A DNA stretch of 39,626 nt, from NCBI GenBank assembly GCA_964558665.1, contig CAZLFA010000035.1, positions 1 to 39,626 of the forward strand, in the 5' to 3' direction. Under the pieces are notes generated by a model. That model was not told the origin of the DNA. It made no database searches and worked only from the letters and a program-made list of their open reading frames with translations. The first letter of the stretch is position 1, and each line of letters opens with the position of its first letter. The position numbers were made by a program, and so were the translations under genes. Source of the DNA: CAZLFA01 sp964558665 (GTDB lineage Bacteria; Desulfobacterota; Syntrophia; Syntrophales; PHBD01). Below are positions 27,544 through 35,033 of this stretch, one piece after another.

Positions 27544-27927
27544 ATGGAAAAGAAAATTCTCGTTGTGGATGATGAACTTTTGATCAGAAGGTTGTTTGAA
27601 GAGGCTTTTTCAAGCAGGGGCTATACTGTGAAAACAGCGGAATCGGGAGAAGAAGCTTTGGAGATTCTCAAGAAGGAGAGCATCCACGTCATTTTCCTTG
27701 ATCTCAATATGCCGGGCATGAACGGCATGGAGCTGTGCCGGCGCATCCGCAGTTCAAATCCAATGGCCATTATCCATGCAGTGACGGGATATGCCTCTCT
27801 TTTCGAAATCCATGCCTGCAGGGAAGCCGGTTTTGACGACTATTTCATAAAGCCTGTCGCCCTGGAGGATCTTTTCGCGGCGGCAGAAGGCGCCTTCGAA
27901 AAATTTGAGCGCTGGAAGAAAAGATGA
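27544..27927 (+). CDS. Single-domain response regulator (receiver only)
   Basis: A 127-residue CheY-like receiver. The acidic pocket is D9/D10 (VVDDE), the phospho-acceptor is D53 (FLDLNMPG), and the conserved threonine (AVTGYA) and lysine (FIKPV) follow. No output domain is present. AGGAGG at 27531-27536 fits the ATG at 27544 better than the ATG at 27538, which is too close. It lies 25 nt after the HisKA-only sensor, so it is probably that protein's partner in a phosphorelay. Confidence 0.9.
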   Translation: MEKKILVVDDELLIRRLFEEAFSSRGYTVKTAESGEEALEILKKESIHVIFLDLNMPGMNGMELCRRIRSSNPMAIIHAVTGYASLFEIHACREAGFDDYFIKPVALEDLFAAAEGAFEKFERWKKR

Positions 27928-27954
27928 CGTCTATACAGGCGTGAGGTTCTGATC

Positions 27955-28440
27955 ATGAAAAAAGGCAGAGAAGAGCAACATGCTGAGGCGGCGGATTATT
28001 ACAGAAAGGCCTCGGAGGCCTTCCTGAAATCGCTGCAGGAGATGGGCACCAATATCCCCGGCGGAATTTCTTCGTGGGAGGATGTTTTCAGGCAGTGGCA
28101 TAACCTTGTCAAACTGGCTACCGTCAATCCTGAGCCTTTGCAGATGAGTCTCAAGGAATTCTCTCTGCTCTGTAAAACATGGAGGAAGGGCTCCCTCAAA
28201 CTGTTCGACGAATGGAATGACTGCCTGATGAGACTGGCCGATACATGCCGCAAAGCGGGTACAGAAAAAGATAACACACAGCAGGTGATGAAGGCATGCC
28301 TGGTATCGTATGAGGAGTTCTTTGAGAAACTTCGCAAGGCCCGTTTTTCCTTTGCCACAGAACAGATGAAGGCCTATTTCGGGTATATAAGATCTTTCCT
28401 TCCCGAAAATATTGAGGTGGATGACAAGCAGGAAAAATAA
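27955..28440 (+). CDS. Hypothetical helical protein
   Basis: 161 residues, almost entirely predicted alpha-helix, rich in Lys, Glu, Leu and aromatic residues, with no membrane segment and no motif I can name. Three or four long amphipathic helices are suggested, with a conserved-looking ISSWEDVFRQWHNLV stretch near 38-52. It resembles phasin- or PhaE-like helical proteins in general composition, and an HPt-like four-helix bundle is another possibility, though no clear HPt histidine context is seen. GAGGT precedes the ATG. It is the third gene of the sensor/receiver operon, so a role in that pathway is the simplest guess. Confidence 0.6.
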   Translation: MKKGREEQHAEAADYYRKASEAFLKSLQEMGTNIPGGISSWEDVFRQWHNLVKLATVNPEPLQMSLKEFSLLCKTWRKGSLKLFDEWNDCLMRLADTCRKAGTEKDNTQQVMKACLVSYEEFFEKLRKARFSFATEQMKAYFGYIRSFLPENIEVDDKQEK

Positions 28441-28476
28441 AGACACAAAGTAAAGGACAGGTCTTTCTGTTTCTTT

Positions 28477-28652
28477 AACCCGGATTACGCGATAGAACGT
28501 ATAAGCACTTGGATAAGTGAATATTGTCCAGGTTAAAGGGGGTTTCAAGCGGCGAATCAAATATTTTTCTTGTGAAAAATATTCTGAGCCGCGGAAAGCC
28601 TCTTTGACCTGGATGTCAAAGCGTATTACGTTTTTATTGAGTAATCCGTGTT
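28477..28652. repeat. Long imperfect palindrome, copy 2, in a convergent intergenic region
   Basis: The inner part pairs 28528-28569 with 28574-28612: base stem CCAGGTTAAAGG with its near-complement CCTCTTTGACCTGG, then GCGGC/GCCGC, then the perfect ATATTTTTC/GAAAAATAT around a TTGT loop. An outer pair joins AACCCGGATTACGC (28477-28490) with GTAATCCGTGTT (28641-28652). It fills most of the 262-nt gap between two convergent genes and may terminate both. The tip is shared with copy 1 at 20761. Confidence 0.75.
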
Positions 28653-28702
28653 AAAAGAAGCCAGCCGGAAAATGATTATCGGGGAGGCTTTTAAGGATCG
28701 TC

Positions 28703-29077
28703 TTAATCATCGCCGGTTTCGCGGCGCTGAATGGCATCAAAATATCTGTCGGCTTCGCCGATGCTCGCAAAGACTCGCGTTTTGGGCAAGGCGTTGGCAA
28801 TCTCGATAACCTTTGCTATCTGAGGCTGAAGGTGCGCCATCATGACGCTTCCTCCCGCCGCTTCCACTACTTTTCTTATTTTAAATATTACCCTGATGCC
28901 CATACTGCTTATATAAGACAGCTTTGACATATCGAACAGGATACCGGTAACAGGCGACTCAAGCAGAGGCCCTACAATATTCTCACAGGTGCTGTACGTT
29001 TCCGAATCGAGCCTGCCGTCCAAGCGTATAGTATAGTAGCCTTCAGTTCTTTCCTCTACATTGACTGATAATGACAT
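28703..29077 (-). CDS. STAS-domain anti-sigma-factor antagonist
   Basis: A 124-residue stand-alone STAS protein of the SpoIIAA/RsbV type. The phosphorylation loop LSYISSMGIRV contains the serine pair 57/58. Such proteins bind an anti-sigma kinase when dephosphorylated, releasing its target, or act in other partner-switch modules. GGGGGGCAG lies upstream of the ATG. It is monocistronic: the gene before it on this strand ends with a strong terminator at 29171-29226, and the long palindrome follows it. No RsbW-like kinase or PP2C phosphatase is in the window. Its loop resembles that of the STAS fusion at 1812, suggesting a shared family. Confidence 0.87.
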   Translation of the reverse strand: MSLSVNVEERTEGYYTIRLDGRLDSETYSTCENIVGPLLESPVTGILFDMSKLSYISSMGIRVIFKIRKVVEAAGGSVMMAHLQPQIAKVIEIANALPKTRVFASIGEADRYFDAIQRRETGDD

Positions 29078-29170
29078 CGCCTGCCCCCCTTTTACAAAAA
29101 AACGAAAGATTTTAGGCGAATATACCGATGCGGGCTGGACATGTCAAGAAAAAGGAAAGAAAAGGAAAAT

Positions 29171-29226
29171 TTAAAGCCTCGCAGAATCATGTATCACGGA
29201 TACATGCAATTCATGCGAGGCTTTAA
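29171..29226 (-). terminator. Nested palindromic terminator of the ATPase gene
   Basis: Outer arms TTAAAGCCTCGCA (29171-29183) and TGCGAGGCTTTAA (29214-29226) are perfect 13-bp complements. Inside them CATGTAT-CACGG-ATACATG (29188-29206) is another perfect 7-bp hairpin. On the reverse strand the structure follows the ATPase stop codon by 20 nt and is followed by a U-rich run, fitting an intrinsic terminator. Confidence 0.75.
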
Positions 29227-29246
29227 CAGGATAGATGTCCCGGATC

Positions 29247-29939
29247 TTACCCCTTAATGAGCATCGTTTCAGGATCAAGGCGTAATGAAGAAGCAGCGGT
29301 GGGGATGCCTCCCTTGAGCGTCTGGATATAAATTTCCGAACTTTTTGTCTCCAGTTGAATAATAAGATCGAAAAGGTCCGCTACATGCAGCAGTGATAAC
29401 GGCATGCCGTCCGGTCCGGGTGGCAGATGCCGATGTGTATGTACGGTGAACCATATATAGACGCCGTTGAGTTTTGCCAGTTCCGTCAACTCGACGATCG
29501 GTTCCCTTCCCGACTCGCCAAAATGAAAGCCGTCAATAATCAGCATTTGCGGAATGAATATATTCTGTGCAGTAAGATCGTTTATTCTCTCCGCAAGCTT
29601 CGGCACACTGAAACTTATCGCCTTGAAGGTCATTATGAAGCGGTTCGGCTGGATGGATTCCCACAGCTGATTTATCTGCGGGACATCATGCTGCCTTGCG
29701 AGGTCCTTGAAAAGCTCCTGGTAACTCAGATCGATTTTATGAACAGGATCTCCCAGGCTTACATGAATGACTTTCCTGTTTCTTAACATGGCATTGAGCG
29801 CGAGCTGCACCAGGAGAGCCGTCTTTCCGGTACCTGCATGTGCGAGAACGGCACCGAACTGCCCCGGGGCAAGAATGTCATCCGTTTCATTTCCGAGTAT
29901 CCTCAGCGGATTGCGGAGAATAAGATCGTTTTTCATCAT
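29247..29939 (-). CDS. RecA/KaiC-like P-loop ATPase
   Basis: About 230 residues of the RecA-superfamily (KaiC/RadA/DnaB-like) fold. It has a Walker A AHAGTGKTAL near residue 33, the VIHVSLGDPVHKIDLSY region, a Walker B strand MLIIDGFHFG, and a late Gln/Thr-rich strand. It lacks the DnaB and RadA accessory domains. It could act as a regulatory switch ATPase; no target is evident. I take the start at 29939 because AGGA lies 8 nt upstream; a longer frame reaches 29987 without a ribosome-binding site. The gene follows the EF-G gene by about 100 nt on the same strand with no terminator between, so the two may be co-transcribed. Confidence 0.72.
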   Translation of the reverse strand: MMKNDLILRNPLRILGNETDDILAPGQFGAVLAHAGTGKTALLVQLALNAMLRNRKVIHVSLGDPVHKIDLSYQELFKDLARQHDVPQINQLWESIQPNRFIMTFKAISFSVPKLAERINDLTAQNIFIPQMLIIDGFHFGESGREPIVELTELAKLNGVYIWFTVHTHRHLPPGPDGMPLSLLHVADLFDLIIQLETKSSEIYIQTLKGGIPTAASSLRLDPETMLIKG

Positions 29940-30043
29940 CTTGATGTTCCTGTATCTGAAGTTAATAACATTGGCGGCTGATTTCATAGTGCGCTGCCGT
30001 CACTCCACCGTTTATAATTCCTGTTTTGCTGCCGGTCACCGAT

Positions 30044-32131
30044 CTAAGCGGCGTTTTTCTTACGGGCCGCAACTTCTTCGGCAATCTTCTCTGCAATGGA
30101 TGCAGGAACCTGTCTGTAATGCGCAAACTCCATCGTGAACTGAGCCTTGCCCTGAGTGGCCGATCTCAGGATGGTAGAAAATCCGAACATTTCCGCCAGG
30201 GGCACCTGCGCCTCTACGACACACATGGGACCTTCGTCCTGAGCACCGACAATCATGCCGCGACGCTGATTCAAAAGCCCCATAACCGGCCCCTGAAATT
30301 CCGTCGGGGTTTCGATTTCCACTTTCATTATGGGCTCATGGATTACCGGCTTGGCTCTGAGATATCCCTCCCGGAAGGCCCCTTTGGCAGCAGCCTGGAA
30401 CGCTATATCGGAAGAATCCACTGCATGAGAGGCGCCGTCATTGATTACGATCTTCACTCCCGTGACGGGAAATTCCATTTTAGGTCCCTTGGTCAGGCAC
30501 TGGCGGAAACCTTTCTCACAGGCCGAGATATACTGGGTGGGAATCGTACCGCCTACCACCTCGTTCTCGAAAACAAAATCAGCATCCGCAACAGGTTCCA
30601 TATAACCGGCCACACGGCCGAACTGTCCCGACCCACCGGTCTGTTTTTTATGGGTGTAGTTGAAGTCTGCCCGCTGGGTTATAGTTTCCCGATAGGCGAC
30701 GCGGGGATTGCCCGTTGTCACCTCCGCGCTGTATTCACGCCGCATCCGCTCTACATAAACCTCCAGATGAAGCTCCCCCATACCCTCAATGATGGTGTCG
30801 TTGGTTTCCTGATCCACGAAAGTCCTGAAGGTGGGGTCCTCTTTAGTAAAACGATTCAAAGCCTTGGACATATTGATCTGCGACTTGTTGTCCTTCGGCA
30901 CGATGGCAAGCGATATGACCGGTTCCGGCACGAACATGGAGGTCATGGTCAGATTGATCCCCGGGGAGGCAAATGTATCGCCCGACGAACATTCGATACC
31001 GAACAATGCTCCGATATATCCTGCAGAGATGGCATCTATATCTTCCATCTGGTCGGCATGCATGCGGGCAAGTCTTCCTACTTTTACCTTCTTGCCGCTG
31101 CGGGCATTGATGATGGTCGATCCCTTGGCAATAGTTCCCTGATAAACGCGGATGTAGGTCAACTGGCCGTATAACCCGTCTTCCAGTTTGAAGGCCAGCG
31201 CCACTACCGGCAACTCGGGATCGCTTTTAAGAGTTATCGGCGCCTCGTTGTTGTCCATGTCAAGCGCTTCATTATCGATGTCTAACGGGCACGGCAGATA
31301 TCTGGTGACACCGTCAAGCAGGGGCTGAACGGCCTTGTTTTTATATGCCGACCCCATGAGCACGGGCGTCAGTTTGCGCTCCAAGGTACCTTTCCTTATG
31401 GCTTCAACGATTATCTCCGGCGCTATTTCACGTTCTTCAAGGATTGCTTCCGTCAGTTCATCAGAATAGTTGGAGGCGGCGTCGATCATCTCCTCCCGTT
31501 TTTCCCCGGCCAGGCTTTGAAGATCGGCGGGGATTTCCTCTTCACGGACATGCTCGCCGTTGTCGCCGTCGAAATAAAGCGCCTTCATGGAAATGAGGTC
31601 CACAACACCTTTGAAGTCTGTTTCCAGGCCGATGGGAATCTGCAGGGCTACGGCATTATGCCCCAGTTTTGTTCTGAGCTGTTCGATGACACGCGCCGGA
31701 TTGGCGCCGCTCCGGTCACACTTGTTTATGAAGGCAATACAGGGCACCTTGTATCTTTTCATCTGCTGATCGACGGTTATGGACTGCGACTGCACGCCGC
31801 CGACCGAACAAAGGACCAGCACGGCGCCGTCCAGAACCCTTAACGACCGCTCAACTTCGATGGTAAAATCAACATGACCCGGGGTGTCGATGATGTTTAC
31901 CTCATGACCCAGCCACTCACAGAAGGTGGCTGCCGAGGCAATGGTAATGCCGCGCTCCTTCTCAAGCTCCATGGAATCCATCGTCGCGCCCACGCCGTCC
32001 TTTCCTTTGACGTCATGTATCGCGTGAATGCGCTTCGTGTAGTAAAGAATCCTCTCGGTCAGAGTGGTTTTCCCCGAATCGATATGGGCGCTGATGCCGA
32101 TGTTTCTTACCTTTTGAATATCTGTCTTCAT
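30044..32131 (-). CDS. fusA: Elongation factor G, spdEFG1/mtEFG1-like
   Basis: A full-length 695-residue translational GTPase that moves tRNAs and mRNA through the ribosome. G1 is AHIDSGKTT (15-23), G3 is DTPGH (82-86) and G4 is NKCD (136-139). Domains II-V are complete to the C-terminus. The N-terminal block has AHIDSGKTT (Ser where bacterial EF-G has Ala), VKGKDGVGATMDSMELEKERGIT, and VERSLRVLDGAVLVLC. This is strikingly like mitochondrial EFG1 and the spirochaete/planctomycete/delta spdEFG1 group rather than the canonical str-operon EF-G. No ribosomal protein or tuf gene is adjacent, so another fusA probably exists in the genome. AAAGG directly precedes the ATG; GAGG is slightly further up. 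Confidence 0.93.
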   Translation of the reverse strand: MKTDIQKVRNIGISAHIDSGKTTLTERILYYTKRIHAIHDVKGKDGVGATMDSMELEKERGITIASAATFCEWLGHEVNIIDTPGHVDFTIEVERSLRVLDGAVLVLCSVGGVQSQSITVDQQMKRYKVPCIAFINKCDRSGANPARVIEQLRTKLGHNAVALQIPIGLETDFKGVVDLISMKALYFDGDNGEHVREEEIPADLQSLAGEKREEMIDAASNYSDELTEAILEEREIAPEIIVEAIRKGTLERKLTPVLMGSAYKNKAVQPLLDGVTRYLPCPLDIDNEALDMDNNEAPITLKSDPELPVVALAFKLEDGLYGQLTYIRVYQGTIAKGSTIINARSGKKVKVGRLARMHADQMEDIDAISAGYIGALFGIECSSGDTFASPGINLTMTSMFVPEPVISLAIVPKDNKSQINMSKALNRFTKEDPTFRTFVDQETNDTIIEGMGELHLEVYVERMRREYSAEVTTGNPRVAYRETITQRADFNYTHKKQTGGSGQFGRVAGYMEPVADADFVFENEVVGGTIPTQYISACEKGFRQCLTKGPKMEFPVTGVKIVINDGASHAVDSSDIAFQAAAKGAFREGYLRAKPVIHEPIMKVEIETPTEFQGPVMGLLNQRRGMIVGAQDEGPMCVVEAQVPLAEMFGFSTILRSATQGKAQFTMEFAHYRQVPASIAEKIAEEVAARKKNAA

Positions 32132-32153
32132 CCTTTAAAACCTCATTATTTCA

Positions 32154-32187
32154 ATAAAAAAATCCCTCACAAAAACATCATGAGGGA
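32154..32187 (-). terminator. Terminator-like hairpin in the EF-G leader
   Basis: On the reverse strand TCCCTCA (complement of 32181-32187) pairs with TGAGGGA (complement of 32163-32169) around an 11-nt loop and is followed directly by seven T residues (32156-32162). It lies about 25 nt upstream of the EF-G ATG and downstream of a possible promoter. No reverse-strand gene lies close upstream, so it could attenuate EF-G transcription. Confidence 0.6.
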
Positions 32188-32221
32188 CCTGCCATTCATG
32201 AGCCTTCCAATAAAGTCGCAT

Positions 32222-32250
32222 TAGCTAGTCTTTCATAATTGATTTGTCAA
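32222..32250 (-). promoter_or_regulatory. Possible EF-G promoter
   Basis: On the reverse strand a perfect TTGACA (32250-32245) is followed 17 nt later by TAGCTA (a poor -10) or after 19 nt by GCTAAT (4 of 6 matches). The position, about 90 nt before the EF-G start, is suitable. Confidence 0.3.
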
Positions 32251-32282
32251 GAGATTTTTTCACCGGGGCCGAAATAAATCCT

Positions 32283-32332
32283 TTCCGGACGGAAACTCCG
32301 GATGCTGAAACTTTCTGTTTCCGGATTGGAAA
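32283..32332. repeat. Short dispersed repeat copy B
   Basis: CGGAAACTCCGGATGCTGAAAC (32290-32311) matches copy A at about 20732 with few differences. GGAAAC (32291-32296) can pair with GTTTCC (32317-32322), and TCCGGA occurs on both sides. It lies between the divergent EF-G and receiver promoters. Confidence 0.55.
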
Positions 32333-32345
32333 CTAATTATATTTT

Positions 32346-32374
32346 TTGACATAAGCAAAATAATTACCTATACT
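32346..32374 (+). promoter_or_regulatory. Near-consensus sigma-70 promoter of the solo receiver gene
   Basis: TTGACA (32346-32351) and TATACT (32369-32374, 5 of 6 matches) are separated by the ideal 17 nt. The predicted start near 32381 gives a very short leader before the ATG at 32407. Confidence 0.72.
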
Positions 32375-32406
32375 CAAACACAATAAGCACCAAGGAAACC
32401 CTCCAA

Positions 32407-32775
32407 ATGAAAAAAACCATCCTGCTAGTTGATGATGAGCTTATAATAAGGATAGTAGGGGAGGAGATGATCTCTCTCACGGGCAACGAGGCCGTAATGG
32501 CATCCAGCGGCGAAGAGGCGATTGAGATATTCCGCCTGAAGTCGGAGGAAATCAATCTCATCATCCTTGATATGAATCTGACGGACATGGAAGGCGAGGA
32601 GGTTTTCGATGAAATTCGCAAGATCAGGCCTGATGTCCGGGTTCTTGTTTCTTCCGGCTACGGACCGGACGACCCCCGCGTCAAAGATTTCCTGAAGCGG
32701 GGCGCCAGCGGTTTCATACCCAAACCGGCGGTCATCGATGATTATCAGAAATGTATTCTGAACGCGCTGAAGTAA
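32407..32775 (+). CDS. Single-domain response regulator (receiver only)
   Basis: A 122-residue CheY-like receiver with the acidic pair D9/D10 (LVDDE), phospho-acceptor D55 (ILDMNL), the conserved serine (VSSGYG) and lysine (FIPKP). No output domain. In this region only orphan kinases are found, so its partner is not obvious; it closely resembles the receiver fused to the hybrid kinase at 37386 (for example the SSGYS/FIQKP segment), and cross-talk is plausible. It has its own near-consensus promoter, divergent from EF-G. The ribosome-binding site is weak (AAGGAAA). Confidence 0.88.
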   Translation: MKKTILLVDDELIIRIVGEEMISLTGNEAVMASSGEEAIEIFRLKSEEINLIILDMNLTDMEGEEVFDEIRKIRPDVRVLVSSGYGPDDPRVKDFLKRGASGFIPKPAVIDDYQKCILNALK

Positions 32776-32796
32776 CCTCCCCCTCCTATCCAATGC

Positions 32797-33600
32797 TTAC
32801 TGCCTTTCTTTTGCACCCGAAGACCCAAGATAGCGGGATTCAATCTTTTCCTCTTTAAATATCCTGTACGGGGGCTTGCATGCCTCTTTGATAAGACAGA
32901 TGTTGTCCCGCGGGCTTACCGGCAACGTGCAGGCTGGAGGATAGTGATAAAGATATTTCGTCACCGTATAATAACCGTTTAACGCATTGTACTCATGCCT
33001 GAAATGATCAAGGTACCCTTCCACGCCGTCATCGTCGCCATAGTCCCAACTGTCCCATATGATATTCGAAAATGAATCGGGAACTCGATTCCCGTTTTTG
33101 TCCGGCGCCAGAAACTGACCGAAATTGCATCCTTCGGGAAAGTGGCACTCGCCTATGCGCATCTTCGTACAGCTTTCATCCTGCCTGCTGCAGGGCGGCA
33201 CGTAATACAGGATATAAGCCAGGCGGGGAAACCATTTTCCTCCTTCAATCCAGTCAACCAGCCACCACAACTCCAACTGCTCCCCTGACTCCGCACGGAT
33301 CGCCACTTTCCTTCCTGTGGATGTAAATAAACTGCTCTGTTCGAAGCCGAAGTAGCATTTAAGGACGGACTGCCCGGCAGCCTCCTTTTTCAGGGGCCTG
33401 CAGCTGATGTATTTCCGGCTTGCGGCAGGATCGGGATGATCGGGTTGCCTTGAGACGGAACATGATGATGTACCAATCACGAAAAGGCATAGAGCCGATA
33501 AGGTTATCACGAATTGAAGACAGGAAATGCCGCCGGATCGGGAAATTGTTCCGCTTTTTATATCTGTCGACCCTGCCTTTCCGGTATTGATTACGTTCAT
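32797..33600 (-). CDS. Hypothetical exported protein or lipoprotein
   Basis: About 267 residues and no family that I recognise. An unusually long basic N-region (about 27 residues) precedes a hydrophobic segment (ISCLQFVITLSALCLFVIG) ending TSSC, which could be a weak lipobox. The mature part is rich in Cys, Tyr and Trp, with several cysteine pairs that could form disulfides outside the cytoplasm. A segment APDKNGNRVPDSF near 165-177 resembles the calcium-binding DxNxN loops of extracellular proteins, and DYGDDDGVEG follows it. The frame extends to a GTG at 33615, but the ATG at 33600 is the simpler start; neither has a good ribosome-binding site. It is convergent with the solo receiver. Confidence 0.62.
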   Translation of the reverse strand: MNVINTGKAGSTDIKSGTISRSGGISCLQFVITLSALCLFVIGTSSCSVSRQPDHPDPAASRKYISCRPLKKEAAGQSVLKCYFGFEQSSLFTSTGRKVAIRAESGEQLELWWLVDWIEGGKWFPRLAYILYYVPPCSRQDESCTKMRIGECHFPEGCNFGQFLAPDKNGNRVPDSFSNIIWDSWDYGDDDGVEGYLDHFRHEYNALNGYYTVTKYLYHYPPACTLPVSPRDNICLIKEACKPPYRIFKEEKIESRYLGSSGAKERQ

Positions 33601-33744
33601 GTTTAATTCTAACACAATGTGCCGTCAGGCCTCAACGATGAATTACTCCGGAATATTTTTTTACTTTAAGTGCTTGTATTCATTTTCTGAATGAGTAACT
33701 TCTTCTTTTTTCTTTTCGGATCATGGGAAGTGATATAGATTATA

Positions 33745-34707
33745 ATGGCAATGAATTATCTTATCAACAACACAAGCTTGTATCATCAAAAAGGACTGGA
33801 TTCGCTGGGATGGGAATTGACCGTCTGCAATGCCCTTTATCCTCCCGATACGGTCCTCAGGAAGATCATCAGGCGCAATGCATCCTACGGGGAGCATTTA
33901 TACGACTACCTGCGCGATTTCATCCCCATTGACAGGGTCCGGTCCGTTATGGAAATCGGCGGCGGATATGGATACCTCATGAAAGACTTTCTGACAAGGA
34001 ACGACGCCCTGAAGGCCACAATGCTGGACATTTCGCCTTTTCTCCTCGAAAAGCAGAAGGAAACACTGGCCGGTTTTAACGTCGAGTTCATTGCGGGGGA
34101 TTTCCTGGCCTGGGAACCGAAATCATCCGCCGGTTACGATCTGGTCATCATGAATGAAAACCTCGGTGATTTTCCGACCTGTGTCAACGTCGAATGGGAA
34201 GCATTATTTTCCAACAACGGCGAACCCGACCCTGAATTGCAGAAGGTGCATAAATTTTTCAGCGCCTATAAATTACAATGCCCCGAAAGCAGCGTCTTCA
34301 CCTTCAACGTCGGCGCCGCAGAGGCCATCGAAAAGTTGTGCAGGGCGCGCATTCCGTATATCTTCATAAGTGAGCACAGTTGCGAAGCGCCGGCACCGTC
34401 GCGCTATTCGCAAATGCTTGCCATGCAGCCGACAAATATGCCGGAACGCATCCCGCTGAAAGGACACGACGAATATACCATCCGTTTCTCATATCTCCAG
34501 GATATAGCCCGGGGCCTCGGATACATCTCACACAGAGGATCGTTTGCGGATTTCATCCGATTCGACATGACCGACAGGATCAGGGTGGTCCTGTCGGCAA
34601 AGACGATCAACAGAGATGAAGACGAAATAATCCGCCACTTCATTGAGGACCTTTTCAAGTATGAATACCTCATACTGACTGACCAGGGGGAGGGCGCATG
34701 GAAATAA
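33745..34707 (+). CDS. SAM-dependent methyltransferase-like protein
   Basis: 320 residues with a class I methyltransferase fold. The SAM-binding motif I EIGGGYGYL is at 70-78, the acidic residue of motif II is in MLDISPF near 94, and a motif IV-like YDLVIMNENLGDFP lies near 130-143. The GGGYGYL form is seen in putative sugar O-methyltransferases; the acceptor is not known. A TATAAT motif overlaps the start region, which lacks a normal ribosome-binding site (ATG at 33745 or 33751), so the transcript could even be leaderless. It overlaps the YkgJ gene by 10 nt. Confidence 0.75.
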   Translation: MAMNYLINNTSLYHQKGLDSLGWELTVCNALYPPDTVLRKIIRRNASYGEHLYDYLRDFIPIDRVRSVMEIGGGYGYLMKDFLTRNDALKATMLDISPFLLEKQKETLAGFNVEFIAGDFLAWEPKSSAGYDLVIMNENLGDFPTCVNVEWEALFSNNGEPDPELQKVHKFFSAYKLQCPESSVFTFNVGAAEAIEKLCRARIPYIFISEHSCEAPAPSRYSQMLAMQPTNMPERIPLKGHDEYTIRFSYLQDIARGLGYISHRGSFADFIRFDMTDRIRVVLSAKTINRDEDEIIRHFIEDLFKYEYLILTDQGEGAWK

Positions 34708-35015
34708 TCTGCAACCGCTGCGGGAAATGCTGCCTGGCCAACTTCAGCGCTTACGTGAAGGATGTGGACATAATGCGCTGGCAGCGTGAGGATCGCCTGG
34801 ACATCCTCATGATTATTGAAAAACAGCAGGCGGTATGGGCCGGCGATCATATCGTGATGCCGGACGGCAGTGACCTCAGGCATTGCGTCTTTCTCCGGAT
34901 GGAAGGCGGCCGGTGCGAGTGTTCCATATACGAAACCAGGCCCCTGACCTGCCGAAATTTTATACCGGGAAGCTCCCAGCTCTGTTCGCTGTACGGTATG
35001 GAGAGTGAACAGTGA
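34698..35015 (+). CDS. YkgJ-family CxxCxxCC metal-binding protein
   Basis: 105 residues with the defining cluster C5-x-x-C8-x-x-C11-C12 at the N-terminus and further cysteines in the ECSIYETRPLTCRNF segment, which is the second half of the family signature. Members are thought to bind zinc or an iron-sulfur cluster; the biochemical role is not settled, and some modify or mature partner proteins. It overlaps the methyltransferase by 10 nt and precedes the membrane protein by 18 nt, so the three form an operon. A GGGGGAGG ribosome-binding site lies inside the upstream gene. Confidence 0.85.
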   Translation: MEIICNRCGKCCLANFSAYVKDVDIMRWQREDRLDILMIIEKQQAVWAGDHIVMPDGSDLRHCVFLRMEGGRCECSIYETRPLTCRNFIPGSSQLCSLYGMESEQ

Positions 35016-35033
35016 CAAGTGAGGTGTGATGAG

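Noticed and set aside
30026..31174. Forward open frame of 382 codons
   Set aside because: Lies entirely antisense to the EF-G gene, whose sequence is strongly conserved; a shadow frame.
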